Shown in pieces: positions 1 through 9,596 of a stretch of 64,000 nt of DNA. Under the pieces are notes generated by a model. It was not told the origin of the DNA and searched no databases. It saw only the letters and a program-made list of their open reading frames with translations. The stretch comes from Isoetes taiwanensis (taxonomy: Eukaryota; Streptophyta; Lycopodiopsida; Isoetales; Isoetaceae). The stretch is from NCBI GenBank assembly GCA_021234155.1, contig JAJEKV010000014.1, positions 21,405,513 to 21,469,512 on the forward strand. The letters run 5' to 3'. The position numbers and the translations under genes are program-made. Position 1 is the stretch's first letter. Every line of letters starts with the position of its first letter.

Positions 1-270
1 GCCACTTGCATTATAGCATACCGGCAACTCATGACGGTGTCTCTTGGTTTGTCAGATACCAATCATGCGCATCACCGATTCTTGTCTTGCCCTATTTTCA
101 TTTAGAGTCCATTCCCGCCTTCTACATTTCAAAATTTGAATGTGTAGGTTGAAGCTTTGTATTAGACTTTTCGTTTTCGGCTACCGCGATTGCGCCTTAA
201 AAGTTCGTAAATAACCAGGGATCTTTACTTCATCCCAATACAGGCTTCCCGCCCCCCTACAATTCGAATT
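1..270. other. No gene recognised
   Basis: This AT-rich stretch upstream of the copy A coding region holds no ORF, repeat or RNA gene that I can support. It may contain the end of the copy A element, but no terminal inverted repeat or target-site duplication is visible. Confidence 0.4.
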
Positions 271-1379
271 TTGAATTTGCTTTTGTATAAAAGCATGGAT
301 TGTAGGAGAATGGACTTTTCGATTTCCATATGCACGTTGCAAATTTCAAAAACGAGGTTAGTACGGACTGAGCCTCAAACGGCCGGTTGTCTTTGGGGCA
401 TACAAATTGTACACATTCATTTCGCGCCGTGCGATCCACGCGGTATGGAAGCTCCAAATGATGTGTGGATAAGGATCCAACTGACTCAGGAATATGCTCC
501 AGTCTTCAATCGCAAAAAAGGAGGTCTAAAAAATAAGAACTTAGACCTCGACATGTTGCGTCTTGCAGGCTCAAAAAGTGTCGACATCTGGGCGGATGAC
601 AGTTTATATCCATTGGATCCGTTGAGTGGCAAGAAACCGTCATTTCAAGACGTTTCAAGTTTAGTCCGATTTTATGGTGACGGTAACTCTGGCCTCTTGG
701 GATATTGTGAGAGGATGAAGGCATTCGAAATCGAATACAGTTCCTTGAGATGAGCTGCTTCCGATTGTCACAAGAGAATTATAACTTAAACCAGCAGCTC
801 TTTTTTCTCTCGCTTCATTACTCCACTGTGATGAAGGAAAGGAATGACGGCTTGGGGAGGGAAACTTCTTTGAGATACGAAGTGGACAAGTCCAAATTGT
901 TAATAGGGCAGCTGCAAGAAAAGATCCAAGAGCTCGAAAGAGCAAACTTTGGGCTTCAATGTAGGTTAAAGAATTTGAAGAAAACACCCCTTGGCTTGCG
1001 AGAAAGGAAGAAGCATTATCGACCGATAGAGGAACTGAAGTTTGGATCAGGTGCATTCAGACGCAGGGTCATGGCCACAAGGTCCGTTTACAACACTAGC
1101 AAAGGCCAATTAAGATCTGGGGAAACTAGAAGCAATCTTGGTTACGTAGTGAAGAACCTAGCGACGAAGAGGGAGATAGTGGACATGATTTGTCAGCCCT
1201 ACAACTCTCCTCTCAAGAAGATGGTATTGGAAATGGTACTAGGGGAGATCTACAAGAAGTTAGAAGCGACAGATGTACAGACTGTTTGTGATGATGTAGG
1301 CATCGATAGGCTTGGTTACCGTTCTCTATTCAAGCCATTCCACGAAGCGTTGAAAAGAATGGGCACAAAAAAGTATTAA
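271..1379 (+). pseudogene. Copy A, N-terminal part: WADDSLYPLDP box plus coiled-coil/basic region
   Basis: Two plus-strand frames (271-753 and 750-1379) overlap by four bases, so one indel separates them. The first frame ends with a block matching copy B: W-x-x-DP-x-(S/T)-GK-x-P-x-F-x-x-VS, then G-x-LGYC-x-x-MK. The second has heptad-like L/I spacing at about residues 35-75, predicting a coiled coil, then a basic block (GLRERKK...RRRV) that copy B also carries as GVRERKK...RRRV. The residues upstream of about codon 70 have no match in copy B, so the true start is uncertain. No function is assigned. The position suggests the N-terminal oligomerisation or DNA-binding part of a transposase-like protein. 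Confidence 0.55.
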
Positions 1380-2393
1380 GCTCCACGTCCACAAATTGTC
1401 GAGAATACAAGGGTTACTAGGACAAAGATGGTGTATGCCATATTAGGAGAGATGCACCACGTTGAATGTGTTGGTCCTGCCATAGCCATAAAAGATAAGA
1501 ATGGCAAGGATTGTTGTGATATAGTTGGAATGAATGAACGCAATAATCTTTGGGTTGACCTGGTTACTCTCTTACAATTCCTTGTCAAATATTATGACTT
1601 AACAGATTCTGCGAGAAACTAATGGTGAGATTGAAGTTTGCATAAAATTGGATGAAATGAAACCCACCAAGTTTGAGAAGTATGAGAGGGTATCCGTTGT
1701 CATCATGAATAGAGCAATTGAGAATGCAATTGCACATGCTAAATCAAAGAGCAACAAGAATAATAAAAAAAGATGTAGAGGTGACGGACGAGGAGAAGAA
1801 GAAGCGTCTGGAAAAATGGTTCTCATGTCAATCAAAGATGACACCGGTGGTTAGGTCTCTTTAAAGTTCGAGAAAAGAAACCCACGAGGTATTGAAATGG
1901 GTGTTCAATCAAACCGACATCCCGAGTCTAATATCTAGATTCGAGGGAGGGAAAATTGCAAGTAGATCACTATGGATCTTACAAAGTAATTTTTCACTTG
2001 GCGTCTGATTTAAAAACCGAGAAAGCAATGTACAACATAAGTGGAGGAGGACAAGGAACATGCAAAAGTTGTGCATCTTGCAATCATGCAAGGAAGTCAA
2101 GTCTTTGGGAAGATCAAGTTTCAACCTTGTCCCTTAACCAAGCAAATGCTCCTAATAGAGGAGAAGAAGATCCCAAGTTCCATGGCATTTTCCCCATTCT
2201 ATTAGAGAGGGTTCATATCTCGCACTTTGCACGGCTTTGTGAGAATCATCGACAAGATGATATTTTTGAGCTGCAGATTCGTGTGGAACATTTCGGACAA
2301 GAAGAGAAGAGAGGAAGGAATTCAGTAGAGTTGAACATGTTCTATCGAGGAAGCGTGTTTGCATGGTGGCAATGTAAGATTAGAGCTCGATGA
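1380..2393 (+). pseudogene. Copy A, central part: GMNERNN, KLDEM and ASDLKTEKAMYN blocks
   Basis: This continues the collinear match to copy B across several frames (1428-1622, 1648-1854, 1956-2393). Diagnostic blocks are IVGMNERNN followed by W-x-DL (copy B: IIGLNEKNN, W-x-DL), then EVCIKLDEM, then DHYGSYKVIFHLASDLKTEK (copy B: DGHGSFKVRFYLASDLKTEK). Next come a short CxxC-type cysteine cluster (CKSCASCNH) and a PILLERVH block that matches PIPLERVH in copy B. After that block the homology moves to another frame near 2225 (VRI-x-DKM against VRIVEKM), so there is at least one frameshift. Stops at 1378, 1620 and 1852 also break it. Not translatable as one protein. Confidence 0.55.
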
Positions 2394-2840
2394 GAAACGG
2401 GCGGGAAGAACAACAAGTGTGCCTCGTAAGGTGTCAATTGGAGGGGTGAAAGCTTCGGCGCTTCATAAAGAATCATCATAGAGGCTCTGAACGGAAACCG
2501 GATGGGAGAAAAGGTCTATGAATTTGGAAAATTGCTGATTGATGCGGGCAGGACCGCCTGAGATGGCGTTAGTTCGGCATTGAGGAAAAAAAAGCATGGG
2601 ATGCATTATGCGAATTGTTCCCATACATTCGAGAATGGACCTCACAAGAGAAGATGCAGAAATGTTCGTGCAAGCGAATAACAAATTTATTAAAGCTTTC
2701 ATAGACGCATGGGGAGAGAGTGAAGTCACGCACTACTTGCACATCTTTTGGGCTCATGCACCTTGGTTTTTTAGGAAGTATGGAAGCCTAGCAGTGTGGA
2801 GTGCACAAGGCATGGAGAAGTCGCATAAACAAGCTAAAAA
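2394..2840 (+). pseudogene. Copy A, KYGSLAVW...KSHKQAK block, cut by an insertion
   Basis: The frame at 2596-2847 encodes a conserved block ending W-x-HAPWF-x-RKYGSLAVW followed by QGMEKSHKQAK. Copy B carries the same block at about 40.10-40.21 kb. The match breaks exactly after KSHKQAK at about 2838 and resumes at 4541 (AFHR...QRGG). Copy B has no gap there. That places the left junction of the inserted element at about 2840. Codons before 2596 are frameshifted relative to copy B. Confidence 0.6.
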
Positions 2841-3004
2841 TATGTAGCATAATAACAGGGGGTTACTTTTAGATTTTTATACGCTTTTTCATATGGTTTT
2901 TCTATGATTTCGTTGTTGTATTCGTTGAGGTGTACTAAATAGTATTTCTAGAGTGCACCTTTTATGGGCCGTTGATTTTCGTTGGTTGGAACAATCCGAG
3001 GGTT

Positions 3005-3175
3005 GTTGCCTTTCTCTGCATGTGTTTGTGCATGAACACTACGCATGTGTATGCATGTGCATGTGCACATGCATGTGCATGTGTGTGCATGTGTATTGTG
3101 CATGTGCAAGTGCAAGTGCATGTGCATGTGCATGTGTGCATGTGTGTGCATGTGTGCATATGCATGTGTACTTGC
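3005..3175. repeat. TGCATG/TGTGCA-type simple repeat
   Basis: About 170 bp is built almost entirely of alternating TGCATG, TGTGCATG and CATGTG units inside copy 1 of the inserted element. Every frame on both strands is open here because of the repeat, giving spurious His/Met/Cys-rich ORFs. Copy 2 of the element lacks this tract, so it expanded after the copies diverged. Confidence 0.85.
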
Positions 3176-3932
3176 CCTCTTGGATTCTTATTGCCGGAGT
3201 GGATTTTACTACCACGAGATGGATTTTTTGCTCACACTTACAAAGGTATTTATTTTTTAATGTTTCTTCAGTTAGCATAATGTTTTTTTTTACGAGGTAT
3301 TGGTTTCCTGATTCTACAATGTAGTGCTGCAAAACCCCCTTTTGTTTCCTTCCTAAGATTTGCTGCAGATTCAAGTTTAGGCCCTCTGTTTGCTTCCAAC
3401 TCTCGGATATTCCTGGCTGCCGGATTGTTCATAGCAGCCAGCCTTTAGCTTCAATCAACAAACGGATTCTTATGCACACAACAGGCGGATTATTCCATGC
3501 CCTTTTCCATGTCACGCAGATCAGTCAAATAGTGGCCACAAGAATGCATTTATATTGTAGGTTTGGAACTTTAATCGAACCATAAGGTGAATCATGCATT
3601 ACCTTTAAGCTAGAGATGGAGCATTCAAAATCATATGGATTGATAAACAATGGTGTCATTGTGAAAGAGAAATAGTTGTAGCGGAAGTAACAATATGTCG
3701 CATAATAACAGGGGTTTTTTTTGTGTTGCAAATTTTATGACTTTCAGAATAATGGGATCAATCTGCTCTATTTTTATGGTAACTTTTACTTATGTTCTAT
3801 TTGTTTTATTGTCATCAAATTCAAAAGCTGAATTCTAGTTTTTTTCTGGTTTGAATTCTAAAATTTTTGTCACACGGGGGGGGGGAGGACGTCTCTAAGG
3901 CCCCGAAGGGGCAAAAAAATTTTTTTGCAATA

Positions 3933-4535
3933 CAAACCATTAACATCCAACATGTAAAAATTAAATCCCCCAACGCATAACAACCAACACATAACAACCA
4001 TTGACATTAACAACCAACACATAACTACCATTGACATTAATTAACACAACCATTGGGTCCAACACATTTAAATTAAAATCCCCCTTAAACCCCCTTTGGT
4101 TTGGGTGCATATTCACACGGGGGGTGACGTAGGGCAGCGAGAGCCCTCATAATTGTATTTTGTACGTACGAAAACAACATCATATAGTATTCCGCTTGAA
4201 ATCTTATAGTATTTTGCGAATCTTGTTATACAGTATAGCAAATTTTGTACTTGCATACCCCACAAACGAGGAACTTTACGTACGGTATAGATTAAGGAAT
4301 AAGAGGTGAATATGCCTATCCAACAGCTCTCGTTGCCCGGAGTCGCCCCCCGTGTGAATATGCACCCAAACCAAAGGGGGTTTAAGGGGGATTTTAATTT
4401 AAATGTGTTGGACCCAATGGTTGTGTTAATTAATGTCAATGGTAGTTATGTGTTGGTTGTTAATGTCAATGGTTGTTATGTGTTGGTTGTTATGCGTTGG
4501 GGGATTTAATTTTTACATGTTGGATGTTAATGGTT
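3933..4535. repeat. Fold-back unit with about 194 bp inverted arms, copy 1
   Basis: The left arm (3933-4127, starting CAAACCATTAACATCC) is the near-perfect reverse complement of the right arm (4342-4535, ending GGATGTTAATGG). About 214 bp lies between them. Within each arm are smaller AACAACCAACACATAAC units. A second copy lies at 41474-42085 with arms of the same length. The structure resembles a long-TIR MITE or MULE-like end. Because both copies sit at the end of the same larger element, the fold-back probably belongs to that element. Confidence 0.8.
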
Positions 4536-4540
4536 GTTAT

Positions 4541-4799
4541 AGCCTTTCATCGTAACACTCAAAGAGGGGGTGGAAATGTGGGAACCAACCCTCTAAGACA
4601 GATGACAGAGTGGTTTTATAGAAGGGCGATGGCTAAATACGACAAGAAGGTCGCTTTAAGGAGCAACCCAGAAGTCGTAAACACCATTGGCATAATGCTG
4701 AAGAGAAAACGGAAAGTTGCTTGGCAAAATTCTAGGGCCCCACTAGCATCGCAACAGCGGAGATCTAAGAGACAAAGAATCGGTAAAGTATACTTGTAA
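4541..4799 (+). pseudogene. Copy A, C-terminal part (AFHR...QRGG...WFYRR)
   Basis: The frame that ends at 4799 resumes the copy A protein immediately after the insertion. AFHR-x-x-QRGGG, then PL-x-Q-x-x-x-WFYRR and a basic Lys/Arg-rich tail match the end of copy B (AFHRAAQRGG, PLSQLGKWFYRR and a C-terminal RIGKVY/RVGKTY). This confirms that 2840-4540 is inserted sequence. The upstream part of the open frame (4473-4540) lies in the fold-back element and is not genuine protein. Confidence 0.65.
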
Positions 4800-4811
4800 T
4801 GTGTAGCATGT

Positions 4812-4947
4812 TCACACGACGCGAAGTACTTGCCTCCAACCTTGTTTGCTGGCTGTAGCTTCCGCGTCGTGTGATCTTATTTGTATCATACGGCGCGAAC
4901 AGTGGAGTTAGCTATTGCTTGCATTTATGTGGCTTCGCGTCGTGTGA
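4812..4947. repeat. Two P2 hairpins in tandem (4812-4874 and 4886-4947)
   Basis: Each unit has TCACACGACGCG (or the variant TCATACGGCGCG) at the left and CGCGTCGTGTGA at the right, about 62-63 nt overall. The 12-15 bp basal stem is perfect in the first and has two changes in the second. The interiors differ and can only partly pair. They lie 85-220 bp beyond the stop of the minus-strand coiled-coil gene at 5031, which is the position the equivalent hairpins occupy at 19.3 and 20.2 kb. Confidence 0.8.
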
Positions 4948-5030
4948 AGCTTTACAAGATAATAATAAAAAAGGGTTACTTTTGATTAAAGTTGTGAAAG
5001 ATGTTACATTGAAAAACAAAATACAACGAC

Positions 5031-5499
5031 TCATTGTTGCTCCAGTGCGAGCTCTTCTTCATTATCTTCATCATCATCATCAGCTTCGTCCTCGTCTTCG
5101 TCTTCATCTCTTCCCCTCAAGCGAGCAATCACCCTATCCAAACGTTCCTCCAATCTGTCCACCATCTCTTTGTACATGTCCCGCTCCTGTCCCAATAGCA
5201 CAACGTGTTCTTCTGCCTGAATTAGCATCCTCGTTGCCGTCATAACCACCTCAGTGCAGTTGTTGGGGCATGTCATCCTGTCCAGCCTTCTATTCAACCG
5301 CCTGATTTGCCTCTCCTGGCTACGAAGCATGAGAAGGTTGAATTCATTCTCTTCTTCTTTCTGCTGAATTGTAACGGCGTTTTCCTTTAGAAGATCATCT
5401 TGCTCCTTCAACCTCTTTATTAGAACACCCAACACTATGTCGAAGAAGGAGTTCTATCCTCTTCGTTTTCCCTTATCGGGTTGAGGATGTGGAGGCCAT
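5031..5499 (-). pseudogene. Small coiled-coil protein with acidic C-terminal tail, cassette 1
   Basis: The open frame 5435-5031 is strongly helical, with continuous heptads (KRLKEQDDLLKEN..., MYKEMVDRLEERLD...), and ends in an Asp/Glu run of about 25 residues. The likely original start is the ATG at 5499-5497, which gives MASTSS, like the MASSSS starts of the cassettes at 18.8, 19.8 and 20.7 kb. From that ATG a stop follows after eight codons, so at least one indel lies between 5499 and 5435. A TATA box sits 87 bp upstream. A P2 hairpin lies upstream and two lie downstream. No catalytic motif is seen. The protein is not recognised beyond its family here. Confidence 0.55.
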
Positions 5500-5585
5500 A
5501 GATGACAAATGGGAGGGACGTTAAGATTATAGAAGTGAGGAGCAAAGACTCTAACCGGCGGAAGGAGCACAATGCAAGGACCTCA

Positions 5586-5592
5586 ATTTATA
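5586..5592 (-). promoter_or_regulatory. TATA box for coiled-coil cassette 1
   Basis: TATAAAT reads on the minus strand 87 bp ahead of the ATG at 5499. The three paralogous cassettes have the same feature 93-96 bp ahead of their ATGs, which supports a real core promoter. Confidence 0.55.
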
Positions 5593-5730
5593 CATATTAG
5601 CGCTTGAACATATTAAACACACTCGGCTGCTGTCGCACGTGTCGAGCGGATTCTGTCGGTTGTCCGCTAGAACACATTAATGGTACTGTCCGCTGGAACA
5701 CATTAATAACTATTCTAACTACACTGTATA

Positions 5731-5794
5731 TCACACCACGCGAAATCTGCACACGAGCTTTAAAACCCTATGAAGGGTTTCGCTTCGTGTGATC
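5731..5794. repeat. P2 hairpin, diverged copy
   Basis: TCACACCACGCGAA at the left and CGCTTCGTGTGA at the right form the outer stem with two mismatches relative to the family consensus. It lies upstream of coiled-coil cassette 1, so this cassette is hairpin-flanked on both sides. Confidence 0.65.
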
Positions 5795-6078
5795 TGTCTT
5801 GTCATTCTCTCTACCACAAGCATAATTTCATTAATTGTGGACTTTGGCTGAGTCCATATGACTCCCAAATGGACCCGATTTTTTAGAATATAAGGGTTTT
5901 AATTAGTAGAATGATGCAAATTTTCGAAATGTGTGCAGGTAGGTGAGATGGCAGGCCTTGTATCTATTAAGCCAAAGAAGTGCGAACCGAGTTTGTGTCT
6001 CACCCCCAAGCGCCTATACGTAGGCGTGGTCTCCCACGGAAACCGGCGTCGCAAAATGCATAGTGTAGATTCATAGTC

Positions 6079-6468
6079 GTGCCAGTCAGAATGGTCCGAA
6101 CCAGGCGCAGCGATGGATTCACAATGAGCGAAATGCAGTGCCATATCGCCGAGCCAATATTAGCTCATGCGAATCAGCTTCAGGTTGAGGTGCAGAACGA
6201 GATAAACCAAAATGGCACAGAAGAAATGAGAAGCCAACTCAGGAAGCTCCTTCGTCGTGGAGAGTTGATGAAGGACGGCGATGAGCCGGATCACCTCAGC
6301 AGGGTAGAGCTGGAAGGCTGCTTGATTTCCTTGAAACGCCATATTTACAGGGCAGAAGCTCTGAAGAGGTTGCTGAAAATAGAGGATGTTTGGCTGCACA
6401 ACACTTTCCGGTCGTTGTTTAAGAAGCTTTACAAGAAGGAAAAGAGGCAAATGTGTGGCTTTTGGTAA
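6079..6468 (+). CDS. Hypothetical protein, 129 aa, helical and charged
   Basis: An uninterrupted ORF from ATG (6079) to TAA (6468) encodes a Lys/Arg/Glu-rich, mostly helical protein without signal peptide or membrane segment. It has several internal Met codons, for example 6094 and 6124, either of which could be the true start. The C-terminus is basic (KKLYKKEKRQ). No domain is recognised. The opposite strand also carries an open frame, but its composition looks less protein-like. It stands alone between a P2 hairpin and the first P1 palindromes, and could be an exon of a larger decayed gene. Confidence 0.35.
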   Translation: MPVRMVRTRRSDGFTMSEMQCHIAEPILAHANQLQVEVQNEINQNGTEEMRSQLRKLLRRGELMKDGDEPDHLSRVELEGCLISLKRHIYRAEALKRLLKIEDVWLHNTFRSLFKKLYKKEKRQMCGFW

Positions 6469-7480
6469 CGAAACTCATCCTCGGCCTCCCTATCCGATGG
6501 GAGAATTGGATGGCCCGGTTGGATCTGCATCTTGCCGACAAGCCATAACGAGTTCCAACCGGGGATCTAATTGCGGTGGAACTGGATATTGACCAAACGT
6601 CCATGTTTAATATTATCTATTATTATATATTATCTTTACGTTCAACTATCTCTTTTCGAGGCATGTTGTTTAGTTGATATTATTATCTCGTAATCCATCC
6701 ATGTACTCCATTCCTATATGAATAGAATGTTTTTGTCTACATTGAGAACAGCCCAATGGCGTGCAATTTCTCGAACAAGAATATCGAGGCCTCCAAAGCG
6801 AAATTGGGCGCCCGCCCACTTTCCTTCCTCGAGGAAATTGAGCCCGCCCAATTTCCTTCGGGAATAGGCTCCCCAGGCTGGGCGCTGACGACTTTGCCCC
6901 TTCGATGGCTTGAAGCTAGTTGCATGAAGGCTTCCGCTTTGAGGAAAAATAGGCGCCCGCCCACTTTCCTTCTTCGCGGGCAAAAGGAAAACGAAAAAGC
7001 GTGGATCGAACCGAAGATAAGAAACGGAAACATAACAAGCGATTCATGGACAACACAGGTTACATCATCATATCATATAAAGTTATTAAATACATGAGTC
7101 ATAGATTGTAATTATTGGTGATTCTATTAATCTCAAAAAGCCTCGCTCGGAACCCACACAATATGGATAGTAACATGATACTCGCCGGGGAGTCTTTCTT
7201 TTCGACCAAGTAGCTATACCATATACAGCCGGGGATCGAGAGAGATCCCTTTCAACTCGCATGAGCATAAAGATCGTCATAGGTCATAAGGCAAGTAAGG
7301 GTGTCAACATGGGGCCCGTGAAGATGGCGAGACATGGCGTGAAATGTCTTTGTCTTGGTCGAATGCGCCTATATTTATAGCCAAGGAATTATTGATGACT
7401 CTCAGAAGCGGCATTATTGGTTGTATATACGGTGTACATCCAATAATCTTTGCGTACAATACCTTCAATAATGATTGTGG
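6469..7480. other. Non-coding stretch with P1 copies
   Basis: Apart from the P1 palindromes at 6800-6969 I see no gene. The sequence is AT-rich around 6600-6720 and of mixed composition after 7000. Short open frames here largely run through the palindromes and are not supported. Confidence 0.5.
6800..6969. repeat. P1 palindrome copies (three, diverged)
   Basis: Three copies of the GAAATTGGGCGCCCGCCC-type sequence occur at 6800-6824, 6834-6855 and 6951-6969. The first two are in mirror orientation around the 9 bp TTCCTCGAG, so the whole 6800-6855 block can also fold on itself. The third is only half a copy. These are the leftmost P1 copies in the window. Confidence 0.8.
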
Positions 7481-7483
7481 GTA

Positions 7484-7491
7484 TAAATATA
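7484..7491 (+). promoter_or_regulatory. TATA box ahead of a small ORF
   Basis: TATAAATA at 7484-7491 lies about 114 bp upstream of the ATG at 7605. It is the only strong TATA match close to that ORF. The support is positional only. Confidence 0.35.
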
Positions 7492-7604
7492 TCTCAAACC
7501 AATTTTGACCATCAAATTTGGCCTTCGTCTAGCCATGTGGTCTCATTCTGGTCCTGAACGTGATTCCATCAACCGCAAGATGAATCACGAAAAACTTCAA
7601 ACAA

Positions 7605-7787
7605 ATGCCGCCACGAGAGATACCCATGGAAGACTGGATGACCACGATCGCTCTAAATCCTCGCCATTATCCTGATCCCTTCGACGTTATCATCCATCCG
7701 ATATGGAATAGAGAGCATCAAATGTACATGATAGAAGATCATTTGGGGTGCACGGTGAAAATGACTCGAAGAGAGTCCCCTAAATGA
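7605..7787 (+). CDS. Hypothetical 60-aa protein
   Basis: A short ORF, ATG to TGA, encodes a mixed-composition peptide rich in Pro, Ile, His and Trp, with no signal peptide or transmembrane segment. A TATA box is suitably placed upstream. P1 palindromes follow within 100 bp of the stop. It could be a first exon rather than a whole gene. No homology is recognised. Confidence 0.3.
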   Translation: MPPREIPMEDWMTTIALNPRHYPDPFDVIIHPIWNREHQMYMIEDHLGCTVKMTRRESPK

Positions 7788-7887
7788 ACGCTTGTCATCT
7801 TGTTGTAATCAGACTGTAATCATCTATGAGATAAAGTATTAGTACAACTTGTCTTCTATATGTGCAACTTGTCCAACATGTCCCGTG

Positions 7888-7966
7888 AAATTGGGCGCCC
7901 GCCCACTTTGCCCTTGAATGCTCATATCGAATGATGCGCGAAATTGGGCGGCCGCCCAATTTCGCG
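7888..7966. repeat. Two P1 palindromes, one a perfect 30-bp palindrome
   Basis: A diverged copy lies at 7888-7909. At 7937-7966 the core AAATTGGGCGGCCGCCCAAT (continuing TT) is extended on both sides by CGCG, giving a perfect 30 bp palindrome. The CGCG flanks are not part of the family core, so the stem is extended by site-specific sequence. Confidence 0.9.
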
Positions 7967-8047
7967 TGGCTGTACAGGTGTACCTTATACGGTTACCTGT
8001 TGCGCTAGAATGTACGCCAATAATTGACATCAATAATTTCTCACGAC

Positions 8048-8054
8048 TATAAAA
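8048..8054 (+). promoter_or_regulatory. TATA box ahead of a small ORF
   Basis: TATAAAA at 8048-8054 lies 24 bp ahead of the ATG at 8079, in a GACTATAAAAGC context. If functional it leaves a very short 5' leader or points to a downstream start. Confidence 0.35.
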
Positions 8055-8078
8055 GCAGCTCCACTGCATTCATCTCTC

Positions 8079-8264
8079 ATGGCTTCCTTGCCGGATCGTC
8101 CGGAGAACATCCGATCCTTCAAGTGCTACTTGAGTTACAACGATATTTGCCAGTGCTATATGACTGGTGTTAGTCTTGATCCATGGCTCCAGTCCAAAGC
8201 AGATGGACCTGCGAGTAATTGCAGGAAGCTCACTCGTGTTGTGGTCCACCAGATTGGCTTCTGA
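8079..8264 (+). CDS. Hypothetical 61-aa protein
   Basis: The ORF begins MASLPDRPEN and runs uninterrupted to TGA, with four Cys and several aromatic residues. The MAS start and the TATA box directly upstream are the support. It is small enough to be chance or a first exon. No family is recognised. P1 palindromes follow at 8493 and 8582. Confidence 0.3.
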   Translation: MASLPDRPENIRSFKCYLSYNDICQCYMTGVSLDPWLQSKADGPASNCRKLTRVVVHQIGF

Positions 8265-8492
8265 TCGCCAGATCTTTGAGTGAATGGCATCGCCTTTGGC
8301 GGCGTTGACGACGAGTGACTCTTTGTACACTCGGATATGTTAATGTACCTGACAAGGATATAATAATGTTGTAAGGATGTAATAAGCATAGTCAATATTA
8401 TATAATGTAACGTACCTGAGTAATTCTGAGGGTCTGCTCTTTGATCTCCACTGTTTCTGCAGCTCCACTTCACTTCATGTTTGATGGCGCTA

Positions 8493-8613
8493 CCTCCGCA
8501 GTAAATTGGGCGCCCGCCCAATTTACTGCGGAGGATAGCGAAGTCAAATAAATTTAATAAAAGGCTATAGTTTCTAAGGGTTAACCAAATTCGGCGGGCG
8601 CCCAATTTGGTTA
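8493..8613. repeat. Two P1 hairpins with site-specific stems
   Basis: At 8493-8534 the P1 core is extended by CCTCCGCAGT on the left and its exact complement on the right, giving 20 bp arms around a 2 nt centre. Allowing one indel, the match extends a few more bases. At 8582-8613 a different extension (TAACC/GGTTA) gives 15 bp arms with one mismatch. The core is shared and the outer stems are not. Confidence 0.9.
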
Positions 8614-8730
8614 GCAAAGTAAACTAGAGAAATTTAAGACAAGGAAATGAGTGCAACGTTATCATTTCTGAAAAAGAAGTATGAACAATTGTTATTAACA
8701 TATTTCACGTATTTTCAAATCATAAGTCGC

Positions 8731-9499
8731 TCATTCGTCTGGAGGCACATCTTCCGAATGACCCCTACTGGGTTCTCCATGCTGGGGCTGAGGTTGTTGT
8801 GCTGCCTCTTTGATCAATTCCATTCTTTGCATAAAATCTTCGGGCCCCAGTTCCTCATTCTCATCATCTGCACCTTGATTGTCTTCTGTGTTTGCCACCT
8901 CTTCCTCTACATCTTGATTGCTCATCGTGTTGGGGACCACATCCTCTCCATCCCGATTGTCCCCTTCCCGTGTTTTTCCATGACAACGACAGTCGGGCTC
9001 CCTAGCAACCTCTTCCTCGAACTTTGAGGTCGCCTCAATCATGTCCCGAATATTCACCGGTCCGTCCCCCGGCCAAAGTCGTTGATGTTATTTTTTCTTC
9101 TCCTAAATAGTTCCAAATCCTGAGAGCCTAGGGCCGCTGCCCTTTTGAGCTCTACTTGAATCGCGCTCTTGTCCTGTCTCAGAATTGATTGCACTTCGTT
9201 TATGGTTGTAGACGAGAACGGACAAGGTGTCTCGAGGCGAAGCGAGGCTGAGGAGCATTTTTGGAAGTAGAGGCCTTCTTCTTTCCCTCTTTTATCTTCT
9301 GTAGTGCCCGAGCTCTTGATTTTTTCTCGTCTAACATGACATCGAGTTGCTCGAATATCTGTACAAGCTTAATTTCCAGCTTCTCGTCCCCGTCTCAAAA
9401 GACAATGTTTTATAGCCCTCGCTGACTTGCGCCTCGGCTAAAAAGCACCACCGGAAAAGAAGTCGAAACGAAGCAACCTTCCAAAGATCAACTTCGTAC
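8731..9499 (-). pseudogene. 3' part of the decayed minus-strand gene (acidic/basic segments)
   Basis: Coding-like segments continue downstream of the TAG at 9499. One frame gives EKLEIKLVQIFEQLDVM then a Lys-rich run (about 9400-9260). Another gives ETPCPFSSTTINEVQSILRQ (about 9245-9070). A third gives the open frame 9057-8731, which is acidic and Gln/Pro-rich at its end. Each change of frame needs an indel or an unrecognised intron. The acidic tail (EDNQGADDENEELGPED) suggests a nuclear or chromatin-type protein, but no domain is recognised. The 8731-9057 frame could alternatively be a separate small gene. Confidence 0.4.
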
Positions 9500-9596
9500 T
9501 AGATAGGTGCACGTCCTACTTTCCAACTGATTTTGCACCAGTACTCCTCCCCCACCTCTGCACCCTTGTCGCACCAAGGTCGATACAGCCAATAAG

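Larger units (their letters stand above)
2840..4540. mobile_element. 1.7 kb inserted element, copy 1 (no ORF), with a long fold-back at one end
   Basis: The boundaries come from the interruption of an otherwise continuous protein match (KSHKQAK before it, AFHR after it). The left end begins ATATGTAGCATAATAACAGG. A reverse-complement version of nearly the same sequence lies at about 41474-43107, ending in CCTGTTATTATGCTACATAT. The element has no convincing ORF and ends in a 603 bp fold-back (3933-4535). It also holds a G-run (about 3876-3887), a TGCATG tract and an internal second ATGTCGCATAATAACAGG motif near 3693. It looks like a non-autonomous DNA element. No target-site duplication could be fixed by eye. 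Confidence 0.65.
271..4799 (+). mobile_element. Transposon-like coding region, copy A (interrupted and frameshifted)
   Basis: Several successive plus-strand ORFs here are collinear with a second copy at about 34.5-40.5 kb (copy B). Shared blocks in order are a W-x-x-DP-x-(T/S)-GK-x-P box, a coiled-coil/basic block, a block with (I/V)(I/V)G(L/M)NE(K/R)NN, VCIKLDEM, ASDLKTEKAMYN, an LERVH block and a C-terminal KYGSLAVW...GM-KSHKQAK block. Two decayed copies of one large ORF in the same window, with different intervening sequences, argue for a mobile origin. I infer a DNA-transposon-like protein, because similar KYGSLAVW/SHKQ blocks occur in unclassified transposase-like proteins, but I see no defined catalytic triad. 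Copy A carries an insertion at 2840-4540. Confidence 0.6.

Noticed and set aside
2948-3374. Several His/Met/Cys-rich ORFs on both strands
   Set aside because: Caused by the TGCATG simple repeat, which lacks stops in all frames.
4113-4439. 108-codon ORF repeated at 41630-41983
   Set aside because: It lies across the fold-back unit and is conserved only because the whole element is. Similar peptides read from both arms.
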